DNA from: Caldilineaceae bacterium
GTDB lineage: Bacteria; Chloroflexota; Anaerolineae; Caldilineales; Caldilineaceae
Length of the DNA: 26,828 nucleotides
Reading direction: 5' to 3'
NCBI GenBank assembly: GCA_020634755.1
Contig: JACKBC010000067.1
Span: 1 to 26,828 of the forward strand
The notes beneath the pieces were generated by a model. That model did no database searches. It had not been told where the DNA came from and saw only the letters and a list, made by a program, of their open reading frames with translations. This document shows, piece by piece, positions 1 to 5,711 of this stretch (its first letter is position 1; each line of letters begins with the position of its first letter). Made by a program: the position numbers and the translations under genes.

Positions 1-34
1 TGGACCCAATTGTGACTTTTCAGACTGCTTCTAA
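1..34. repeat. Right end of a miniature-element family
   Basis: The first 34 bases match positions 25899-25932 at 32 of 34 sites without gaps. At that second locus the sequence is the right end of a 133-bp element with terminal inverted repeats. Only the right end is inside this window, so whether the full element lies upstream cannot be seen. The match ends 56 bases before the start codon of the deacetylase gene. Confidence 0.7.
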
Positions 35-89
35 GAGAATGGTCATGCCGCGTGCAGTCTGCCGATATTGTTTTGGAGGCCCTTCACCC

Positions 90-860
90 ATGTCTTCATC
101 CGCAGCATCTCCCTGGCCGGACGCTTGTCTGGCCGCTGTGTCAATTACGTTTGATGATGGGATGCAGTCCCAGCTCGCGCGGGCGGTTCCCATGCTCAAC
201 AACCACAATTTACAGGCCACTTTTTATCTCAACCCGCGCGAAAACTATCAAGAACAGTTGCGCCCGTGGCAGGCCGTGGCCCAGGCCGGCCATGAACTGG
301 GCAATCACACCGTGCGCCACCCCTGCTCCATGAATTTTGGTTTCGTGGCCGATTCTGGGCGTACGCCGCTGGAAAAGATGACGCTGGCCGACATTGAGGC
401 CGAAATTGTCCAAGCCGGCGAACGGCTGGATGAAGTGGTTCCGCAAGCTGCCGTCTCATTTGCCTATCCCTGCTATCAGCCCTATGTGGGTCGCGGCGCC
501 ACGCGTCAAAGCTATGTACCGGTGGTGGCCAAGCATTGTGTGGCCGGTCGTGGACGTGGTGAACGCGCCAACGATCCGCGTTATTGTGATCTGTTCTACC
601 TCTGGTCGCAGCCCTGCGAACGCATGACGGGCGCCGAATTGGTGGGCATTGTCGAACATGGCATCCGTGAAGGGCGCTGGACCATCCTCACCTTTCATGG
701 CGTCCATGAGGGGCATCTCTCTATTGGCGATGGCGACCTGGCTGAACTCTGCGCCCATCTGGACCGCAACCGAGCGCGCGTCTGGACCGCGCCAGTAGCC
801 ACCGTAGCCCAGCGCGTCGCCCACTATCAAGCAACCTATTTTGATAAGGCGGTAGGGTAG
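90..860 (+). CDS. Polysaccharide deacetylase family protein (NodB/CE4 fold)
   Basis: A 256-residue protein of the carbohydrate esterase 4 family, which removes N- or O-acetyl groups from polysaccharides using a bound metal. The metal-binding motif 1, TFDDG, is at residues 20-24. The second metal motif HTVRHP is at 73-78, a motif-3-like FAYP at 124-127, and a C-terminal LTFHG with a candidate catalytic histidine at 203. The frame is open upstream to position 12, but the ATG at 90 has a GGAGG Shine-Dalgarno at 75-79 and the protein starts close to its first strand there. No signal peptide is evident, so a cytoplasmic role or a small soluble glycan substrate is possible. The DegT aminotransferase downstream suggests sugar modification, but the repeat-rich 227-base gap argues against a tight operon. 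The substrate cannot be told from sequence. Confidence 0.85.
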   Translation: MSSSAASPWPDACLAAVSITFDDGMQSQLARAVPMLNNHNLQATFYLNPRENYQEQLRPWQAVAQAGHELGNHTVRHPCSMNFGFVADSGRTPLEKMTLADIEAEIVQAGERLDEVVPQAAVSFAYPCYQPYVGRGATRQSYVPVVAKHCVAGRGRGERANDPRYCDLFYLWSQPCERMTGAELVGIVEHGIREGRWTILTFHGVHEGHLSIGDGDLAELCAHLDRNRARVWTAPVATVAQRVAHYQATYFDKAVG

Positions 861-866
861 TAGGGA

Positions 867-1055
867 TGCAGAGTTGCAGAGGTGCAGGGTTGCAGGGTTG
901 CAGAGTTGCAGGGCTGCGGAGGTGCAGGGTTGCGGCATACGACTCTATTACTTTGCCACCATGCCACCTTGCACCATGCCACCTTGCACCATGCCACCTT
1001 GCGACCTTGCCACCTTGCCACCATGCCACCTTGCGACCTTGCCACCATGCCACCT
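867..1055. repeat. Inverted pair of 8-nt-period tandem arrays
   Basis: Positions 867-935 hold eight 8-nt units of form TGCAGRGN (for example TGCAGAGT, TGCAGGGT) plus a partial ninth. After an 18-nt spacer, positions 954-1055 hold thirteen units of form TGCCACCW, two of them shortened to 7 nt. The reverse complement of the second unit (AGGTGGCA) nearly matches a rotation of the first (GGGTTGCA), so the arrays face each other and could fold into one long imperfect stem. The period of 8 is incompatible with a conserved reading frame. The array ends 32 bases before the aminotransferase start codon and would lie in its 5' leader if transcription begins upstream. Confidence 0.85.
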
Positions 1056-1087
1056 TATCATCCAACCACCAACCACTAGGACCCATT

Positions 1088-2329
1088 ATGACTCAATCTA
1101 CTGACCGTAAATCATCCACGCTTCCCTCTTTTCCCGGCACCTCATTTATTGGGCAGGAAGAAGAACAGGCCGTGTTGGAAGTCTTGCGCAGGGGTGAACT
1201 CTTTCGCTACCACGGCAATAAAGAGCATCCTTCCAAATGTGATCTGCTGGAGCAACATTTTGCCAAACATACTGGTGCTTCGCATGTGTTGGCCGTCACG
1301 TCCGGCACGGCCGCGCTGATCTGCGCCCTGCAGGGCATTGGTGTTGGCCCGGGCGACGAAGTGATCGTCCCCGCCTACACGTGGCTGGCGACCGCCGCCG
1401 CCGTGCTGGCCGTCAACGGCATCCCCATTGTGGCTGAAGTCGACGAATCACTCACCCTAGACCCGGCCGATGTAGAAGCCAAAATTACGCCATACACCAA
1501 GGCCATTATTGTGGTCCACATGCGCGGCGCCCCTTCGCAGATGGATGAGCTTTTGGCCATTACCAAACGCCACGGCCTCAAGCTTATTGAAGATACGGCG
1601 CAAGCCAATGGGGGCAGCTACCGCGGCCGCCGGCTGGGCGCGCTGGGTGATGCTGGCTGCTTTAGCCTACAGCTGAGCAAAATTATTACGGCGGGGGAAG
1701 GCGGCATTCTGATCACCAGTGATGATAACGTGTGGAAGCGGGCGCTCATGTTTCACGATGTGCCGGGTGGAGAGCGCCAGGGCATCACCAAGGACGAGAT
1801 TTTGTGGGGCATTAACTTCCGCATGCCGGAGCTGCTGGCGGCAGTGGCGTTGGCCCAGCTGGGCAAGCTGGAGAGCATTCTCACCAATTTGCGCGCCCGC
1901 AAGCAGATGCTCAAAGGCGGCATGGAAGAAGTGGCCCAGCGCAAAGGCATTACCTTCCGCGCCATTCCCGACGCCGAGGGCGATACGGGCGCCACGCTGA
2001 TCTTCTTTGCGCCGGATGCGGCGCAGGCCGATCAGATTGCGCGTAAATTGCAGGAAGCCAATATTGGCGCCGGCCTCATGTACCACCCCGATCGCAGCGA
2101 TTATCACGTATATGCCCACTGGCTGCCGGTAATGGAACAGCGCACCTGGACAGAGGCTGGCGGCCCCTGGCGGTGGGCCCAGCGCGACATTCAGTATCAT
2201 AAAGAGATGTGTCCGCGCAGCTTGGGTCTGTTGGGGCGCGCCATCAATATGAACATTGACCCGCTCATGAGCAACGACGAAATGGAAGAGCTGATCGAGG
2301 GCGTCAATCAGGTTTTGGATCAGATTTAA
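1088..2329 (+). CDS. DegT/DnrJ/EryC1/StrS family PLP aminotransferase
   Basis: A 413-residue fold-type I aminotransferase of the family that installs amino groups on nucleotide sugars and similar carbohydrates. TSGTAAL at 71-77 would bind the PLP phosphate and EDTAQ at 168-172 supplies the aspartate that contacts the pyridine nitrogen. The sequence around Lys198 (QLSKIITAGEGG) is the Schiff-base lysine motif. The length fits the family. The frame stays open upstream through the repeat array, so I place the start at ATG 1088, preceded by AGGA at 1078-1081. With the deacetylase upstream it may serve surface polysaccharide or amino-sugar metabolism, but the sequence does not identify the sugar. 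A KdnA-like or inosose aminotransferase are alternatives. Confidence 0.9.
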   Translation: MTQSTDRKSSTLPSFPGTSFIGQEEEQAVLEVLRRGELFRYHGNKEHPSKCDLLEQHFAKHTGASHVLAVTSGTAALICALQGIGVGPGDEVIVPAYTWLATAAAVLAVNGIPIVAEVDESLTLDPADVEAKITPYTKAIIVVHMRGAPSQMDELLAITKRHGLKLIEDTAQANGGSYRGRRLGALGDAGCFSLQLSKIITAGEGGILITSDDNVWKRALMFHDVPGGERQGITKDEILWGINFRMPELLAAVALAQLGKLESILTNLRARKQMLKGGMEEVAQRKGITFRAIPDAEGDTGATLIFFAPDAAQADQIARKLQEANIGAGLMYHPDRSDYHVYAHWLPVMEQRTWTEAGGPWRWAQRDIQYHKEMCPRSLGLLGRAINMNIDPLMSNDEMEELIEGVNQVLDQI

Positions 2330-2495
2330 CGGTTTGTTGACCAACGGTTTGCCGCAATGTGCGGCATGGTTACAGACAGCGCCAATAAATTCAGTCACCA
2401 TATTTCTGGCATGTAAACGGCAGTTCCTTGGAATGCCCAATGCGCCTTGATTTTTGGCGCGCTGACTATTAGTTTCACCCAATCAGGATGTACAA

Positions 2496-3323
2496 ATGGA
2501 TAACGCCCACCATCCCCTGACGCATTTTTTCGAGCGATTGGATGCCCAATCGCATAGCTTCCAACAGCTTTTGCCGCCCACCTCTATGGTGCAGCAATTT
2601 GCCCAAGAGATCTTTGATTTCCTCTTTCCCATTCATTGCGAACAGCCGCGACGGGCGTCGGTTAAATATGCCATTCTGGGGGATGAGCTTACGCGTCTAT
2701 TAGAACCGCTGGATGTAGAGGCGGCGCCAACGGCAGATGCATTTTTCCATAACCTGCCGGCACTGCATGAAAAGTTGTTGGCGGATGCTGAAGCCACAAT
2801 GGCCTTTGATCCCGCCGCCACTAGCCTGCAAGAGGTGATCATTACCTACCCCGGTTTTTACGCCATTACCATTTACCGCATTGCGCATGAATTGGTAAAG
2901 CTGGGCGTGCCGTTGCTGCCGCGCATGTTGACTGAGTATGCCCACGGCAAAACCGGCATTGATATTCATCCGGCCGCGCAAATAGGCGACTCGTTCTTTA
3001 TCGACCACGGGACCGGCATTGTCATTGGCGCCACCACCATTTTGGGCAACAACGTCAAGCTCTACCAGGGCGTTACGCTGGGCGCACTCCAAGTGGACAA
3101 GTCGCTGGCCAACACCAAGCGTCATCCCACCATTGAGGACGATGTGATTATCTACGCCAATGCCACTATCCTCGGCGGAGACACGGTGGTGGGACACCAC
3201 TCGATCCTGGGCGGCAACGTCTGGATCACGCGCAGCGTGCCACCCTATTCTCGCGTCTACCACGAAAGCAAAGTCAGCGTGCGCAACAAGCATGATTCAG
3301 AAGTGATTAACTTTGTGATTTAA
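2496..3323 (+). CDS. cysE: Serine O-acetyltransferase
   Basis: A 275-residue serine acetyltransferase that makes O-acetylserine from serine and acetyl-CoA, the first step of cysteine synthesis. The helical N-terminal part covers about residues 1-145 and the left-handed beta-helix of hexapeptide repeats follows. The catalytic Asp-His pair is at D156 (GIDIHPAA) and H171 (FIDHGTG), 15 residues apart as in E. coli CysE. The extended N-terminus resembles the EpsC/SrpH group. ATG 2496 has AGGA at 2485-2488. The gene lies 151 bases before cysteine synthase, so the two steps are side by side. The C-terminus ends in a short hydrophobic VINFVI; a terminal Ile is typical of enzymes that dock into cysteine synthase, so complex formation is plausible. 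Confidence 0.93.
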   Translation: MDNAHHPLTHFFERLDAQSHSFQQLLPPTSMVQQFAQEIFDFLFPIHCEQPRRASVKYAILGDELTRLLEPLDVEAAPTADAFFHNLPALHEKLLADAEATMAFDPAATSLQEVIITYPGFYAITIYRIAHELVKLGVPLLPRMLTEYAHGKTGIDIHPAAQIGDSFFIDHGTGIVIGATTILGNNVKLYQGVTLGALQVDKSLANTKRHPTIEDDVIIYANATILGGDTVVGHHSILGGNVWITRSVPPYSRVYHESKVSVRNKHDSEVINFVI

Positions 3324-3331
3324 ACAAAAGA

Positions 3332-3381
3332 AAATGGAACACAGATTGCACAGATGCCGCTTCGCTAAAGCGGATTTTCGC
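3332..3381 (+). repeat. 50-bp dispersed repeat, copy 1
   Basis: This 50-base sequence matches the reverse complement of 5491-5540 at 46 of 50 positions. It contains a small hairpin, CCGCTT and AAGCGG around a 5-nt loop, and words such as ACACAGATT and CGCAGATTT. The two copies lie in opposite orientation and flank the cysK and alpha/beta hydrolase genes. Confidence 0.85.
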
Positions 3382-3474
3382 AGATTTAGATTGTATTGCC
3401 ATGATCTTATCCGTGTAAAGCCATCCGTTCAGTCCAATCAGTGTGCCATTCTTCAATCTAAAAAGGAGAAACCC

Positions 3475-4386
3475 ATGCGAGCAAATACCATTTTGGAGAC
3501 AATTGGCAACACCCCACACGTACGCATCAATCGGCTCTATCCGCAGACACACGAAGTTTGGATGAAGCTGGAGCGCGCCAATCCGGGCGGTAGCATTAAG
3601 GACCGCATCGGCCTGGCCATGATCGAAGATGCCGAAGCGCGTGGCATCCTCAAGCCGGGCAGCGTGATTATTGAGCCCACCTCCGGCAATACCGGTATTG
3701 GGTTGGCCATGGCGGCGGCAGTCAAGGGCTACAAGATGATTCTGGTCATGCCCGAATCCATGTCTATTGAGCGGCGCAAGATTATGTCGGCCTATGGCGC
3801 CACCTTCGATTTGACCCCGCGTGAAAAGGGCATGAAAGGCGCCATCGACCGCGCCGTCGAGTTACAGGCCGAAATGGACAACGCCTGGATCCCGCAGCAG
3901 TTTGAAAATCAGGCCAACATCGACATTCACAAAAAGACCACGGCCCAAGAAATTCTGCGCGACTTTCCGGAAGGCATCGACGTGCTAATCACTGGCGTGG
4001 GCACCGGTGGCCACATTACCGGCTGTGCCGAAGTGCTCAAGGCGGAATGGCCCAATCTGAAAGTCTATGCCGTCGAGCCGGAAGCTTCGCCCGTCATCAG
4101 CGGCGGCAGCCCCGGCCCGCACCCCATCCAGGGCATCGGCGCCGGCTTCATTCCGCAAAACTTGCATACAGATGTGCTGGATGGCGCCATCCAGGTCAGC
4201 AAAGACGAGGCGTTTGAGATGGCGCAGGCGGTTGCCAAAGAAGAGGGCATCTTTGTGGGCCTCTCCTCTGGCGCTTCGTTGGCTGCCGTGGGCAAAAAGC
4301 TGCCGGAGATCGCCGAAGGCGCCCGCATCCTCACCTTCTGCTATGACACCGGTGAGCGCTATCTGTCGGTGGATGGGTTGTTTTGA
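3475..4386 (+). CDS. cysK: Cysteine synthase (O-acetylserine sulfhydrylase)
   Basis: A 303-residue fold-type II PLP enzyme that makes cysteine from O-acetylserine and sulfide. Lys42 in NPGGSIKDR is the PLP lysine. TSGNTG at 69-74 binds the substrate carboxylate, GVGTGGHITG binds the PLP phosphate, and LSSGAS lies near the C-terminus. The length matches CysK rather than the longer cystathionine beta-synthase. ATG 3475 is preceded by a strong AAGGAG at 3463-3468, which decides against the in-frame extension to 3334 that would run through a repeat. It follows cysE, its metabolic partner. A CysM-type preference for thiosulfate or another acceptor cannot be excluded from sequence alone. Confidence 0.95.
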   Translation: MRANTILETIGNTPHVRINRLYPQTHEVWMKLERANPGGSIKDRIGLAMIEDAEARGILKPGSVIIEPTSGNTGIGLAMAAAVKGYKMILVMPESMSIERRKIMSAYGATFDLTPREKGMKGAIDRAVELQAEMDNAWIPQQFENQANIDIHKKTTAQEILRDFPEGIDVLITGVGTGGHITGCAEVLKAEWPNLKVYAVEPEASPVISGGSPGPHPIQGIGAGFIPQNLHTDVLDGAIQVSKDEAFEMAQAVAKEEGIFVGLSSGASLAAVGKKLPEIAEGARILTFCYDTGERYLSVDGLF

Positions 4387-4392
4387 TAATGA

Positions 4393-4482
4393 TGACAAGG
4401 TGACTGAGTGAAAGGGTGACTTCGACAGGCTCAGTCACCCTTTCACCCTTTCACCCTTTCACCTTTTCACCCAATCACATTG
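4393..4482. repeat. Inverted 8-nt-period arrays, second locus
   Basis: Three 8-nt units begin at 4393 (TGACAAGG, TGACTGAG, TGAAAGGG). A 14-nt spacer containing TTCGACAGGCTCAG follows the next TGAC. Six exact 8-nt units (TCACCCTT three times, TCACCTTT, TCACCCAA, TCACATTG) then run from 4435 to 4482. The right units are reverse complements of the left ones. The layout is the same as at 867-1055: a purine-rich arm, a short spacer, then a pyrimidine-rich arm ending about 22 bases before the next start codon. Confidence 0.85.
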
Positions 4483-4504
4483 TCAAGATTAAAGTGAGAC
4501 GCCA

Positions 4505-5308
4505 ATGCCCTTTACCCAACTTGCCAACATTCGAGCATATTATGAAATCGCCGGGGCCGGACCCCGCCTGCTCGCCATTAGCGGTACCGGTGGTGATCTG
4601 CGCAAGCGTCCCAATGTGTTTGATTCCCCGCTGGCGCAGCACTTTGAAATCCTGGCCTACGACCAGCGCGGCCTTGGCCAAACCGATCGGCCGGATATCG
4701 CCTACACCATGCAGGATTATGCCGACGATGCCGCGCGTCTGCTGGACGCCGTGGGCTGGTCCAGCGCACTGGTCATGGGCACCTCGTTTGGCGGCATGGT
4801 GGCGCAGGAGTTCGCCTTGCGCCATCCGCAGCGGGTGGAAAAGTTGGTGCTGGCCTGCACCAGTTCTGGCGGCGCCGGCGGCGCATCCTATCCACTGCAC
4901 GAGCTAGGGCCCATGACGCCGGAGGAGCGCTTCCAGCGCACTGCGCCCATCAGCGACATGCGCTGTACGCCTGAATGGCAAGCCGCGCACGCCGATGAAT
5001 TTCAGGCCATGCTCGCCTTTACATTGGCCCAAATGCAGATCGGCGCCGAGGAACCCAACCGCGCCATTGGCGCCCGCCGCCAATTAGAGGCGCGCATGGG
5101 TCACGACACCTTTGAGCGCCTGCCGCAGCTGGCCATGCCGGTTTTTATTTGCGGTGGCCGCTATGATGGCCTGGCGCCCGTCTCCAATCTGGAAGCGCTG
5201 CTGGCCCAGATTCCCAACGCCACTATGGAGCTGTTTGAAGGCGGCCACGGCTTTTTGATGCAAGATCCGCTGGCCTATGCGCAGGTGATTGCGTTTTTGC
5301 TGGCATAG
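4505..5308 (+). CDS. Alpha/beta hydrolase
   Basis: A 267-residue alpha/beta-fold hydrolase. The nucleophile elbow GTSFGG places Ser94; D221 in GGRYDGLAP and H248 in EGGHGF complete the triad. SGTGG near residues 26-30 and AYDQRGLGQTDRP at 51-63 give the usual oxyanion-hole and strand-4 region. No signal peptide is seen, so it is probably cytoplasmic. The family covers esterases, enol-lactonases, haloperoxidase-like enzymes and C-C hydrolases. The DQRGLGQTD segment resembles 3-oxoadipate enol-lactonase-type proteins, but no aromatic degradation genes are nearby, so the substrate stays open. The Shine-Dalgarno is weak (GTGAG about 9 bases upstream). Confidence 0.88.
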   Translation: MPFTQLANIRAYYEIAGAGPRLLAISGTGGDLRKRPNVFDSPLAQHFEILAYDQRGLGQTDRPDIAYTMQDYADDAARLLDAVGWSSALVMGTSFGGMVAQEFALRHPQRVEKLVLACTSSGGAGGASYPLHELGPMTPEERFQRTAPISDMRCTPEWQAAHADEFQAMLAFTLAQMQIGAEEPNRAIGARRQLEARMGHDTFERLPQLAMPVFICGGRYDGLAPVSNLEALLAQIPNATMELFEGGHGFLMQDPLAYAQVIAFLLA

Positions 5309-5338
5309 AATGCTGATGGGACGGATTGAGGACGCGAC

Positions 5339-5435
5339 GCCTCTCCCTGCTCTGCACCCTCCGGGTGCGCCGCGTCCCTCTCCATCTTGTGGAGAGGGAC
5401 AGATTTTGCGCTTCAGTGCAAAATCAGGGAGAGGC
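5339..5435. repeat. Cloverleaf-shaped intergenic repeat
   Basis: Four perfect stems fit together as a four-way junction. The outer stem pairs 5339-5349 (GCCTCTCCCTG) with 5425-5435. Inside it lie hairpins 5354-5359 with 5363-5368 (GCACCC/GGGTGC), 5374-5383 with 5391-5400 (GTCCCTCTCC/GGAGAGGGAC) and 5403-5409 with 5418-5424 (ATTTTGC/GCAAAAT). There is no tRNA T-loop or anticodon arm, so it is not a tRNA. It follows the hydrolase stop by 30 bases and may act in 3'-end protection or termination. Confidence 0.8.
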
Positions 5436-5490
5436 CACGTGGCTGGCCATAGTGCCGCTCTGAACTGATTGAGAGAGTATTAAAAAAACT

Positions 5491-5540
5491 GCGCAAATCC
5501 GCTTTGGCGAAGCGGCATCTGCGCAAGCTGTGTTCCATTT
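5491..5540 (-). repeat. 50-bp dispersed repeat, copy 2 (inverted)
   Basis: The reverse complement of this segment matches 3332-3381 at 46 of 50 positions. The internal hairpin is kept (CCGCTT with AAGCGG) although the loop base differs. Between this repeat and the next gene, about 100 bases hold no recognisable feature. Confidence 0.85.
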
Positions 5541-5642
5541 CTACTTTGAACAGAATTGTGAATGTGGCGCGTAAATTTATTCTATGGCAAAATAATATCC
5601 TGTACGGATTTGTCACTTTCATCAAGACAAGACGCTGGGGCG

Positions 5643-5681
5643 GTCACCTTGTCACCCCTTCACCCTTGCATCTTGCGATCT
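5643..5681. repeat. Short 8-nt-period array, third locus
   Basis: Units GTCACCTT, GTCACCCC, TTCACCCT, TGCATCT (7 nt) and TGCGATCT follow each other directly. They match the pyrimidine-rich arm of the arrays at 954-1055 and 4435-4482. No opposing purine-rich arm is visible here. The array ends 30 bases before the start codon of the molybdenum hydroxylase gene. Confidence 0.65.
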
Positions 5682-5711
5682 TAAATAGAACCACATCTTG
5701 GAGGATGCTGA

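Noticed and set aside
867..1055. Tandem repeats as a CRISPR array
   Set aside because: The unit is 8 nt with no spacers; CRISPR repeats are longer and separated by unique spacers.
866..1087. Extension of the aminotransferase frame through the repeat array
   Set aside because: It would encode Cys and Arg-rich repeat translation with no family similarity; ATG 1088 has its own AGGA site and begins near the family N-terminus.
2330..2495. A cysteine or SAM riboswitch before cysE
   Set aside because: Only small hairpins (2351-2365, 2442-2460) are present; none shows a known riboswitch core, and no T tract follows them.
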